A DNA stretch of 7,851 bases, from NCBI GenBank assembly GCA_022615215.1, contig JAKEHD010000058.1, positions 1 through 7,851 of the forward strand. Reading direction: 5' to 3'. Below the pieces are notes generated by a model that was given only the letters and a program-made list of their open reading frames with translations, made no database searches and had not been told where the DNA came from. The first letter of the stretch is position 1. Every line of letters starts with the position of its first letter. This DNA comes from Blastocatellia bacterium (GTDB taxonomy: Bacteria > Acidobacteriota > Blastocatellia > UBA7656). Below, one piece after another: positions 1-7,049 of this stretch. Both the position numbers and the translations under genes were made by a program.

Positions 1-1
1 G

Positions 2-628
2 CGCGATCACACGCGCGAAGACGAATGGCGACTGACCATAGTTTTCGACACGGCCCGGCCGCCCGGCCCGAAATCAGATCGCAGTAAAAGCGGCCCTCGC
101 GATGAAGAACCCGCAGTCGCCAGCGGCCAGGAAGAGGATGATCTCGATGAGTTCGAAAAGAGATTCGAGCGCGCCATACTCATGGCTGCCTCGCTTGCGA
201 ATCACTTCATACTCGAACGCGCAGACGTGGAGTTGATAACGCCTGGCGCGAAGCACACAGTCGCTTCAGGCTCCGGCTACGAGCACCTCTACAAGATATT
301 GCGGGCGCTGGCGACTCTCCATCCGGCCTCGCAACCGGAAGAGGACATGGCAGAGCGTGAGCCGCGCCGCCGAAAGCGATATTTAGACGGATTGCTGCGC
401 TTTGGATTCGGACGCGCGCGCCGCACGTCCGCCGCTGAATCTGCAAACCAGGACGCCTCTCGGGCGGCAGTCAAACCTAACGGGGGCATAGCGTGGCGGC
501 TGCTCGACGAAGTGCCCGTGCTTGCCGATGAGCGCAGGTTCAAGGTGCTTATAACCTCGGCGGCGAAGGGCACGATTCCGGCCCACGTGTGGCGCAGCGC
601 CCACGTGGTTTTTATGGAAGACCTGTAG
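2..628 (+). CDS. DUF58 domain protein, C-terminal part (5' truncated)
   Basis: The frame is open from the left edge to a TAG stop, so the N-terminus is missing; 208 codons are visible. The fragment begins with Arg-Asp-His-Thr, then the hydrophobic strand WRLTIVFDT, the 'lvlDtS'-like strand of the vWA-like fold in DUF58 proteins. FERAILMAASLANHFI followed by VELITPG matches the helix-strand block that follows in this family, and RFKVLITSAAKG fits a late strand. Two charged, low-complexity stretches interrupt the fold: an acidic one at fragment residues about 20-48 and an Arg-rich one at about 118-155. DUF58 proteins normally stand between a MoxR-type AAA ATPase and a TgpA-type transglutaminase, and the latter follows here after only 10 bp, so the two are probably co-transcribed. 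The biochemical role of DUF58 is not well defined. Assignment rests on motif memory plus this strong context; the exact domain limits are uncertain. Confidence 0.82.
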   Translation, partial: RDHTREDEWRLTIVFDTARPPGPKSDRSKSGPRDEEPAVASGQEEDDLDEFEKRFERAILMAASLANHFILERADVELITPGAKHTVASGSGYEHLYKILRALATLHPASQPEEDMAEREPRRRKRYLDGLLRFGFGRARRTSAAESANQDASRAAVKPNGGIAWRLLDEVPVLADERRFKVLITSAAKGTIPAHVWRSAHVVFMEDL

Positions 629-638
629 GCATCGAAAT

Positions 639-2990
639 ATGGGCTTGAGTTCTTATTACAAATTCACATCCTACGCGCTGGTCGCCACTTCGTTTGCGGC
701 GATGGCGTTGACCGGCGAGCTTGACGGGATTTCGGTCGTCGTATACCCGGTCATTCTGGGCCTCTGTTTTTACAGAGATGCGCGAGGGGCGGCCCGTCGG
801 CCTATACGCGCGTGGGTTTGGCGCTCGCTGGCCCTGGCCTACATCCCTTTCTTCTTCTTGGATGTGGCGATCTTCAGCGATAAGATACTGGCCCTGGTCC
901 ACCTGACGCTTTTCGCATCGTCTGTAAAACTCTTCGATGAAAAACGCGACCGCGACTGGGTGTTTCTTTATGTGGTGGCCTTCTTCCAGATGCTGCTGGC
1001 TGCGGGACTCACGTTCGACACGACGTTTGTGGCCTCGCTCATCCTGTTTCTCTTCTTCTTCATCTCGACGCTCGCCGCATTCGAGATACGCCGAACCCGC
1101 CGCGAAGCCGCGCGCATAGACGAAGAGGTCATAACTTTTTCGAAGAAGAAGAGAGAGCGCCGTTTTCTTCCGTTTCGCTCAAAAGATGCGCGCCCCAGGC
1201 CTCCGGGCCGCGTGCGTTATCTGGTGGGCGCTTCTCTTGCGCAGGTGGTGATGGTTGCGGCGCTCACCTTGCCGTTTTTCTTTTTGATACCGAGATTCGG
1301 CGGCGGCGGCGTGGCTCGCGGATGGGGTGAAGGCCAGTCATTGACCGGTTTTTCAGAAAGGGTGGAGCTTGGCGATGTGGCCCAGATCAAAGAGAGCAAT
1401 CGCGTGGTGATGCGCGTTGAGCTTGCCAGCCGTCCGGGCAGGTTCCTGCGCTGGCGCGGCATCGCTCTCGACCACTACGACGGCCGCGTGTGGTCGGCAA
1501 GGGACTCGCAAAAGCGAAAAACCTCATTGGGTCAAGATCTGCGTGTGAGCGGTGAGAGTTGGAGGAGCGATGATAAGTTCGACCGTTTGCATCAGATAAG
1601 CGAAGGCCGCAGTAACGGTCCCTTCCTGGAACAAAGAATAGTTTTAGAGCCTGTCAAGACCAACATCTTGTTCGCCGCTCAAAGGCTCAGGCAACTGCGC
1701 GGGCCGATTTCGCAAGTCTCCATCATCAGAGACACTACGAGGAAGGTCGGCGAGGATAGCGCATCCGTATATGCGGACAGTTTGAGGGGCCGCGTTCCCT
1801 ACAGAGCCTTCTCCGATATAACTGTTCCCAGCGAGGAGGAACTGCGCGCGGAGGCTCTGGAGGGCTACCCTGAAATAGTTCGCAGCTTCTACCTTCAAAC
1901 GCCCAGACTGGATCCGCGAATCGAGCGGCTCGCCCGCGACATCGTGCGCGACGCGGACGCGCGAACGCCCTACGACAAAGCGCGCGCCATAGAGCAATAT
2001 CTGAAGACCAGATTCGGCTACACGCTCAATCTCAAACCCGCCAAAGCGGACCCCCTGGCCGAGTTTCTATTCGACCTGCGGGAAGGCCATTGCGAATACT
2101 TCGCTACGGCGATGACCATAATGCTCAGAACGCTCGGCATACCCGCGCGCATAGTGAACGGATTTCAGATGGGCGAGTACAACGATGTCAGCGACTTCTA
2201 CACAGTGCGCGACCGCGACGCACATTCATGGGTCGAGGTCTACTTCCCTCAAAGCGAGAGTTGGGTCGAGTTCGATCCGACGCCTGCGGCCGGGATCAAT
2301 AATTACTCTCAGGGAGGGTTGCTCGGGGGTCTGTGGAAATACATGGAGGCCCTCGAAGTGCTCTGGCTCGACTACGTTGTGACGCTCGACAGCGACGAGC
2401 AGGCATCGCTCCTCGTGGAGATTCAGCAGCAATTGCTTTCGATCAAAGACCGTGTGGCCGCTTACTATGTGGATGCCAAGGAGTGGCTCAAGAGCGTGTT
2501 TGCGAGTTATTTGCGCCGCGACCGGAATTGGAGCGTCACAGATGCGTTGAGGCTCGTAAGCGTGCTCGGCTCCTTTTTGCTTGCGTCGTTTGCGCTCTAC
2601 GTAGTAGTGTCACATCTGAAGCGGCGACGCCTGGAGCCTACGGGATACGGTCCCTGGTGGCACAGATTATTCATTTTGCTGACCTGGCGGCGAGCCGGGC
2701 GCGATCATCGCAAATCGGCCGTGCTCTTCTACGAGCGTATGCTCGCCATCGCCGCGCACGCGGGAATGGTGAAACCGCCTGACCAGACCCCTGTAGAGTT
2801 TGCCGCGCTCTCAGGGTTCGATCAGGTTCGTGAGATCACGAACCTCTATAATCGAGTCCGATTCGGCGGCGCGCGGCTTACCGAAGGCGAAGCCGACCGA
2901 ATAGCAAACCTCCTTGCGGAACTGAAAAAGGCGGTGCGCCGCGTGGAAGGCAAAGGGAAAAAGGCGAAAAAACAAGAGAGCCGGAGGTAA
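639..2990 (+). CDS. TgpA-type membrane transglutaminase (DUF3488 / transglutaminase core / DUF4129)
   Basis: This is a 783-residue inner-membrane protein. Hydrophobic segments lie at about residues 10-46, 59-97, 107-123, 129-150 and 194-218, forming the DUF3488 N-terminal membrane domain. It closes with the family motif LTGFSERVELGDV (about 235-247) before a large extracytoplasmic region. The transglutaminase core has a complete triad: Cys485 in GHCEYFA, His529 in DAHSWVEVYF and Asp546 in FDPTPA. A further membrane helix at about 634-659 is followed by a cytoplasmic DUF4129-like helical domain (about 697-768) and a Lys/Arg-rich tail. Known TgpA of Pseudomonas is shorter, about 670 residues. 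Family members are thought to act on periplasmic or cell-wall peptides, but the substrate is unknown. ATG 639 is the first start after the DUF58 stop. No strong Shine-Dalgarno is seen, so translation may be coupled to the upstream gene. Confidence 0.93.
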   Translation: MGLSSYYKFTSYALVATSFAAMALTGELDGISVVVYPVILGLCFYRDARGAARRPIRAWVWRSLALAYIPFFFLDVAIFSDKILALVHLTLFASSVKLFDEKRDRDWVFLYVVAFFQMLLAAGLTFDTTFVASLILFLFFFISTLAAFEIRRTRREAARIDEEVITFSKKKRERRFLPFRSKDARPRPPGRVRYLVGASLAQVVMVAALTLPFFFLIPRFGGGGVARGWGEGQSLTGFSERVELGDVAQIKESNRVVMRVELASRPGRFLRWRGIALDHYDGRVWSARDSQKRKTSLGQDLRVSGESWRSDDKFDRLHQISEGRSNGPFLEQRIVLEPVKTNILFAAQRLRQLRGPISQVSIIRDTTRKVGEDSASVYADSLRGRVPYRAFSDITVPSEEELRAEALEGYPEIVRSFYLQTPRLDPRIERLARDIVRDADARTPYDKARAIEQYLKTRFGYTLNLKPAKADPLAEFLFDLREGHCEYFATAMTIMLRTLGIPARIVNGFQMGEYNDVSDFYTVRDRDAHSWVEVYFPQSESWVEFDPTPAAGINNYSQGGLLGGLWKYMEALEVLWLDYVVTLDSDEQASLLVEIQQQLLSIKDRVAAYYVDAKEWLKSVFASYLRRDRNWSVTDALRLVSVLGSFLLASFALYVVVSHLKRRRLEPTGYGPWWHRLFILLTWRRAGRDHRKSAVLFYERMLAIAAHAGMVKPPDQTPVEFAALSGFDQVREITNLYNRVRFGGARLTEGEADRIANLLAELKKAVRRVEGKGKKAKKQESRR

Positions 2991-3009
2991 GAGATCAGAC
3001 CTATAGAGT

Positions 3010-3124
3010 AACATCAGCCATCAGCCATCAGCCATCAGCTATCAGCCGTCAGTGGTTAGTAATCAGTCAATATCGATCACACATCACACATCAGCCTGAT
3101 AGCTAATAGCTGACGGCTGATGTT
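3010..3124. repeat. Heptad-repeat inverted repeat, copy 1
   Basis: The left arm (3010-3052) is a degenerate tandem array with a 7-bp period built on CATCAGC. The right arm (3095-3124) carries the inverse words GCTGATAG, GCTGACGG and CTGATG. Positions 3010-3039 pair with 3095-3124 at 25 of 30 positions. An alternative register pairs 3041-3052 perfectly with 3110-3121 (12 bp). The array starts 20 bp after the transglutaminase stop and would fold as a large stem-loop, so it may act as a terminator-like or mRNA-stabilising structure, although no U-tract follows. The right arm is nearly identical to that of the second copy at 4668-4692 (24 of 25 bases), which shows a dispersed repeat family rather than a chance hairpin. 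Confidence 0.8.
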
Positions 3125-3192
3125 GCGCCGCATCCAACCCCTTCACATACCGAATCTCGCTCCCCAAATGCGGTGTCGGTTGCAACTCTAGT

Positions 3193-3222
3193 TTGACAAG
3201 CGCAATCGCGCCTGCGTAGCAT
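3193..3222 (+). promoter_or_regulatory. Putative sigma-70 promoter of the cyclase gene
   Basis: A perfect -35 hexamer TTGACA (3193-3198) is followed after 18 bp by TAGCAT (3217-3222), which matches 4 of 6 positions of the -10 consensus. Transcription would begin near 3229, leaving a short leader of about 20 nt before the ATG at 3250. The position fits an independent promoter for the cyclase/aldolase-like pair, separated from the transglutaminase operon by the repeat. It assumes a standard housekeeping sigma factor. Confidence 0.45.
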
Positions 3223-3249
3223 AACTCGCGTAAAAAGGTCCAGAGAGCT

Positions 3250-3876
3250 ATGAAGATATATGATGTAACTGTCCCTATCTCGAAAGGCATGGTCGTTTTT
3301 CCCGGCGACCCGGCCGTCAGGGTAGACCGTAAAAGCACTATTAACAAAGACGGGGCGAAGTTCAACACGAGCCGCTACTCTTTCGGTTCGCACACGGGCA
3401 CTCACATAGACCCGCCTTTTCATTTGATAGAAAACGGCACAACGGTAGACAACCTGCCGCTGGAGTTATTGATCGGGCGCGCGCGCGTCGTCGAGATAAC
3501 CTCGCCGCGCATAGACGAATCTGCGCTTGAAGAGTTCGATTTCACCGCAGATGTCCGCGTGTTGTTCAAGACCCGCAATTCCTATCTATGGGACCGGAAA
3601 GAGCTTGTCAAAGATTTCGTCTACATAACCGAGGGCGCGGCCCGCGCGCTCGTCAACGAAGGCATCAAGGTCGTCGGGATAGACTATCTCTCCGTAGACA
3701 GATTCGAGAGCAAGGAATTAGAGACGCACCGGATCCTGCTCGAAGCGAACGTATTGATAGTCGAGGGTTTGGATTTGCGCGAGGTCGAGGCCGGCGATTA
3801 CGAGATGATATGTCTGCCTTTGAAGATCAAGGACGGCGACGGCGCTCCCGCGCGGGTTATTTTGCGCAAGCAGTAG
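3250..3876 (+). CDS. Cyclase family metal-dependent hydrolase (KynB / arylformamidase-like)
   Basis: This 208-residue protein has the length and layout of the bacterial kynurenine formamidase/cyclase family. The signature HTGTHIDPPFH gives metal ligands His48, His52 and Asp54 plus His58, the expected catalytic base. His160 (ETHRILL) and Glu172 (IVEGLDL) stand exactly where KynB enzymes have their remaining metal ligands. The N-terminal strand and VFPGDP loop are also typical. KynB hydrolyses N-formyl-kynurenine; close relatives hydrolyse isatin or other cyclic and formyl amides, and the motif alone cannot tell them apart. No other kynurenine gene is present, so I leave the symbol blank. No signal peptide is seen, so it is probably cytoplasmic. 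ATG 3250 has AAAGG 11 bp upstream and a GAGAG too close to be an ideal ribosome site. The aldolase-like gene follows within 80 bp or less, suggesting co-transcription. Confidence 0.92.
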   Translation: MKIYDVTVPISKGMVVFPGDPAVRVDRKSTINKDGAKFNTSRYSFGSHTGTHIDPPFHLIENGTTVDNLPLELLIGRARVVEITSPRIDESALEEFDFTADVRVLFKTRNSYLWDRKELVKDFVYITEGAARALVNEGIKVVGIDYLSVDRFESKELETHRILLEANVLIVEGLDLREVEAGDYEMICLPLKIKDGDGAPARVILRKQ

Positions 3877-3899
3877 CCCCGAAATGAATGCTTCCGCGC

Positions 3900-3935
3900 A
3901 AGAAAGAAAGCTTTAACAAGAAAGAAAGCTTTAAG
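3900..3935. repeat. 18-bp tandem direct repeat (two units)
   Basis: Units 3900-3917 and 3918-3935 are identical at 17 of 18 bases. Each is purine-rich and contains the palindrome AAAGCTTT. Because the unit is 18 bp, it preserves the frame and would encode KKESFN-KKESFK if the downstream gene starts at 3888. If translation starts at 3957, the repeat is leader sequence. It looks like a recent local duplication. Confidence 0.85.
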
Positions 3936-3956
3936 CCGAATCGCGTTGATTTTGAG

Positions 3957-4598
3957 ATGAACGAAGCCGAATTTATCAGCCTGACAGGGGAACAAAAAAT
4001 CCTTGCCCTTCTGCATGCCCCCTCAGCGGAATCGGGGCTGCGCGCGGCAGAAGCCGCAATCGTAGGCGGCATCAAGCTCATAGAGGTAGGCCTCGCGACG
4101 CCCGGCGCTTTTCGCATCATATCGGACCTGCGCCACCAGTACGGAGACCGCGTATCGGTGGGCGCGGCTTCGGTTATCGCCTACGACCAGATAGACCGCG
4201 CGGTTAAGAGCGGGGCACAGTTCATAAGCATGCCCCATACGGTCTCTTCGATGATAGAGACCTGCCGCAGGCATCGCGTGCCGGCGATCATAGGCGCTCT
4301 CACCCCCACCGAAGTAGCCGCCGCGTCCTCGCTCGGAGCGGCTTTCATCTCAGTATGGCCGACCTCGGCGCTCGGCGGCCCGGACTATATCGCCAGGCTC
4401 ACTTCCCGCATGCCTAACCTCAGACTAGGGGCCGCCGGAGGGGTCAATCCCGAAAACATCTCCGATTACATCACGGCAGGCGCATTCGCCATAACGGTCG
4501 GAAGCAGCCTCTTCACGCGCGGCGACCTGGAAAACGAAAACTACGCGGCCATAGCCGAGCGCGCTCGCGGCATGCTCAGGCTCGCGGGAGTCACCTGA
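3957..4598 (+). CDS. KDPG-aldolase-fold protein lacking the Schiff-base lysine
   Basis: This 213-residue cytoplasmic (beta/alpha)8-type protein has the pattern of Entner-Doudoroff KDPG/KHG aldolases. VGGIKLIEVGLATP (about 36-49) corresponds to the strand with the conserved Glu (here Glu43). VGAASVI (68-74), GAQFISMP (86-93) and GALTPTEV (113-120) follow in order. The phosphate-binding glycine loops are GGVNPENI (161-168) and VGSSLF (181-186). In the family the strand 'KxFPA' carries the lysine that forms the Schiff base (Lys133 in E. coli Eda); here the matching segment is SVWPTSALGG, with Ser132 in that place. The Arg of the 'LRT' motif is also Ala47. The phosphate site is kept and the class I chemistry apparently lost, so it may be a binding protein or a different lyase or isomerase. 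ATG 3957 aligns with family N-termini and gives Eda's usual length. ATG 3888 is an in-frame alternative adding 23 residues that include the repeat. Neither has a clear ribosome site. Confidence 0.82.
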   Translation: MNEAEFISLTGEQKILALLHAPSAESGLRAAEAAIVGGIKLIEVGLATPGAFRIISDLRHQYGDRVSVGAASVIAYDQIDRAVKSGAQFISMPHTVSSMIETCRRHRVPAIIGALTPTEVAAASSLGAAFISVWPTSALGGPDYIARLTSRMPNLRLGAAGGVNPENISDYITAGAFAITVGSSLFTRGDLENENYAAIAERARGMLRLAGVT

Positions 4599-4693
4599 GT
4601 CAGCTATCAGTCTTCAGCCATCAGTCCTCAGTCTTCAGCCATCAGCATACAGCTTTAAGTTTATTGTCTGATAGCTGATAGCTGACGGCTGAA
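4599..4693. repeat. Heptad-repeat inverted repeat, copy 2, between convergent genes
   Basis: The array begins at the base after the aldolase-like stop and ends one base before the stop codon of the minus-strand gene. The left arm (4599-4655) repeats TCAGCCATCAG/TCAGTCTTCAG words; the right arm (4668-4692) is GCTGATAG/GCTGACGG. Positions 4599-4610 pair perfectly with 4675-4686 (12 bp), with an A/T-rich central stretch around 4652-4667. The right arm differs from copy 1 at one base in 25. Filling the whole gap between convergent genes suggests a bidirectional transcription-ending or mRNA 3'-end structure, but this is inferred from position only. Confidence 0.8.
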
Positions 4694-6559
4694 TCAAGGT
4701 CTGCGTCGTCTCAGGTCTTCATCTGTCATAACGGGCGTCTTGCCTACAGGTCGCGCGAGGTCGCCTGGGCCGGCTCTCACTCCGGTGTCGGTTCCATAAG
4801 GCGAGGGTTTGTTCTGCATCATCGAAGCGAGCGCCATGAGCGCAAAATCGGCAGGCGCTCGCACTTCGACCAGGAGTCCCTCTTCATCGGGCGATAGAGC
4901 GAGACCTACGCCCGCGCGTCTTCCCTGAAGCGTCTGCGGAATCCGGCTCGTCTTCAACATATCTGCCAGCGCCATATCGAAAAACTTGCTCGTCACGCCC
5001 GCCGACAGGTATGCCTGTAAAGTTACAGGTCTCGGAGGCCCGACGGCCGAACGATACTCCTCGGCTGCGGCAAGAGACATCCCTGTAGCGCGCGCGTCTA
5101 TAGCTCGCTGAATATCGATTCGGCTTCCGCCCACGATCAAAAAGCCGCCCGTTATCGTGTATGCCATGTCTTTGCGGTATTTGATCGTTGCCCCGCGATA
5201 GACCGCGCGGGCGAACGGTTGAGAAGCGCGCCCATTGAATTGATCGAAGAGGCGCGTGAGCAGGCCCTCGAATTTTACCTGATCTCGCACAGCGAGCATC
5301 AGCATGAAGCGCACTGAGCCGGTTCGAGAATTGGCCCTTGTTGTTCGCGCTGATACGGGCTGCCCGCCGCGCGGCAGGAAAGAATCGGTCCCCGACAGCG
5401 CGAACGCAACCTCATTGCCCAGCGTAGGTATGAGATCGTTTTTTATGCTGAAGCCGAGCGCCGTCTCCATCGTAGCGAGAAGATCGCCCGATTGCAGCCC
5501 CCCGGCCATCGGAGGAGCCTTGCTTCCTTCCTTTGCCATAGCGCCCGCCATCATACCGATCAATGATTCTACGCTAAGGTAAAGTTTCTCCCAATCGATC
5601 ATCGCCGCCACGAACAATTCCGTGTCCGCCGGAGCAAACCCGGCCGATGCAGGCATGCCTGCGCGCGTAGACGAGAGAATCGAAGTGAAAAGATTTTTGC
5701 CTTGATTCGGGCTATCGAACACGAGGGCGCGAATAGTAAACCTGCCGGCCTGCATCGCTCCTCCCATCGCTATTTTTTGCGGCAGGCTGTTTAAAGCCGC
5801 AGTCATCCCGGCCGTATAGGGGGCGGTCTCGGAAGCGTTGCCGATTCCCGCGGATAAAAGATTGCCCATCTCCAGGTATGCGAAAAACGGGTCATCAGAA
5901 AAACGGGTTCGCGCCTTTAAAAATTGCTGGTCCTGCGCGAGCGTGAACGCGCCGCCGGATTCGACCAGCCTGGCAATCACCGTGCTTGCGCCCACTATGA
6001 CCGCGCGGTCTCGCAATGCGACAGTCAGTTCCGATGCGCGGGCCGCGCCGTTCGACCCTTTTTTCGCAGCCGGTCTCGCTGCAAGCAGCCGCGCCAGATC
6101 TCCTTTGAGCCTTTCGGCATCCGAAGGGCTTGCCGCCTCTATGAGCGCCGCCACGCCGGTTGCGCCATAACCGGCCAGCGCGAGTCGCGCTGTAGAAAAC
6201 GCGCTCAGGTTCTTCAGCGCAAAGCCTACGAGTTCGTCATCTGCCAGAAGCCTTTTTTCGGTTCCGGCCGTTTTCATAACCGGTTCGAGCGTCTTCAGCG
6301 CCTGGGCCAGTTCGATAAGCCCGCCGTTTCGGACCTCGAAATAAAATTGCAATCCATCGCGCGGGACCATACTGTCGAGGCTGAAGGTACTGTTTGTGTT
6401 CCGCGGATCGACCGTCCTCAGAGCCGCGCCACCGGCATCGAACGTTCGCGCGGCAGTCGTGCGGCGAGGGCGGCTGTCTGCCGATTGCGACTGTGACGTA
6501 TGAGGCAAAAACAGAGTGCAACAAAGCGCAAGGGTTGCGGCCGAGGTTCTGAATTTCAT
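4694..6559 (-). CDS. Exported protein of unknown function, DUF3352-like
   Basis: The start at 6559 is favoured over the longer frame to 6736. It has a textbook AGGAG ribosome site (6567-6571) 7 bp upstream and opens directly with a signal peptide (MKFRTS, hydrophobic core about residues 7-19, likely cleavage near 24-26), giving 621 residues. The two Cys in the core do not make a lipobox. After a short Arg/Thr linker, the body from about residue 64 (VPRDGLQFYFEVRN) has alternating strands and helices with repeated 'A..L..AL..FS' and 'A.VG...I.RLVES' blocks. These resemble the DUF3352 family of large secreted proteins, whose role is unknown. The C-terminus is Pro/Gly-rich and ends in DLRRRRP. 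No catalytic motif is visible. It is transcribed against the aldolase-like gene and divergently from the glycine-zipper gene. The gene call is sure; the family call is tentative and based on general resemblance. Confidence 0.82.
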   Translation of the reverse strand: MKFRTSAATLALCCTLFLPHTSQSQSADSRPRRTTAARTFDAGGAALRTVDPRNTNSTFSLDSMVPRDGLQFYFEVRNGGLIELAQALKTLEPVMKTAGTEKRLLADDELVGFALKNLSAFSTARLALAGYGATGVAALIEAASPSDAERLKGDLARLLAARPAAKKGSNGAARASELTVALRDRAVIVGASTVIARLVESGGAFTLAQDQQFLKARTRFSDDPFFAYLEMGNLLSAGIGNASETAPYTAGMTAALNSLPQKIAMGGAMQAGRFTIRALVFDSPNQGKNLFTSILSSTRAGMPASAGFAPADTELFVAAMIDWEKLYLSVESLIGMMAGAMAKEGSKAPPMAGGLQSGDLLATMETALGFSIKNDLIPTLGNEVAFALSGTDSFLPRGGQPVSARTTRANSRTGSVRFMLMLAVRDQVKFEGLLTRLFDQFNGRASQPFARAVYRGATIKYRKDMAYTITGGFLIVGGSRIDIQRAIDARATGMSLAAAEEYRSAVGPPRPVTLQAYLSAGVTSKFFDMALADMLKTSRIPQTLQGRRAGVGLALSPDEEGLLVEVRAPADFALMALASMMQNKPSPYGTDTGVRAGPGDLARPVGKTPVMTDEDLRRRRP

Positions 6560-6724
6560 TTTGCTTCTCCTGAGAAACTGAAGTCGGCCCGTTTGCCACT
6601 CGGAAAGTATTTTGTGCGAGAGTGCGACACTCCGGTCGGCTGCCGGACCTTTGATGGAATCGAGAGGGGCAAAACCGGGAAATGCGACCGGCCGGAGCAG
6701 ATAGTCCGGGACGATCACATCGCG

Positions 6725-6753
6725 ATGATAGCACACACTTTTCGACCCAAGAA
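6725..6753 (-). promoter_or_regulatory. Possible extended -10 promoter for the DUF3352-like gene
   Basis: On the minus strand TGC-TATCAT (-10 hexamer at 6725-6730) matches the extended -10 pattern, with 5 of 6 bases of the hexamer. The sequence 17 bp further upstream, TTCTTG (6748-6753), is a poor -35. Transcription would start near 6718 and leave a leader of about 160 nt before the ATG at 6559. Other promoters cannot be excluded. Confidence 0.28.
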
Positions 6754-7049
6754 CAGTTATCTCTGTAGTCGGAAGGGCCGCGCGAGTAAGGCTCTTTTAT
6801 GCTTTCGTGTCGGCTTTCAACCGCTTTCGCTTCCTCCGCGCAATCGCTCTCCATCAAGTCGTTTTTGCTTTTTTACTCTTCACTTTTGCCTTGCGTCGTC
6901 TCACCTTATCGTTCTCAGTCAACCCCATATAGTCTATTTTTAAACGCGCTGTCATCCGTCCGTGCGGCATAACCGCCAGATATAACGGCAATTGCGGCAC
7001 AATCAAGTGAAAGCCGGTTCCTGGCACAGTCATTGCTCCTTCAAATGGC

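Noticed and set aside
3010..3052. Possible CRISPR-like array in the ATCAGCC repeats
   Set aside because: The units are contiguous 7-bp words without spacers, so this is a simple tandem repeat rather than a CRISPR.
3125..3210. Minus-strand reading frame that looks like a protein C-terminus beside the repeat
   Set aside because: It is not recognisable as any family, runs into the cyclase gene on the opposite strand, and contains the likely cyclase promoter; most probably a chance open frame.
5924..6496. 190-codon + strand open frame
   Set aside because: It is a shadow of the minus-strand exported-protein gene, with Arg/Cys-rich composition typical of out-of-frame translation.
6560..6736. 59-residue N-terminal extension of the minus-strand exported protein
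   Set aside because: The extension would bury a clear signal peptide in the middle of the chain, and a strong AGGAG site directly precedes ATG 6559.
4701..6903. Shared 12-mer TGCGTCGTCTCA at 4702 and 6892
   Set aside because: It is too short and isolated to indicate a duplication or att pair; one copy simply encodes the RRRR tail of the minus-strand protein.
7016..7027. GGTTCCTGGCAC, similar to ends of some REP-like elements
   Set aside because: It is a single short match with no inverted partner nearby and no transposase, so it cannot be supported as a mobile element.
6854..7033. Minus-strand small ORF (60 residues) with AAGGAG just upstream and a Lys-rich C-terminus
   Set aside because: The ribosome site is only 2 bp from the ATG. 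The Lys-rich end comes from an A-rich simple-repeat stretch (6861-6890), no domain or signal peptide is evident, and it overlaps the leader of the glycine-zipper gene.
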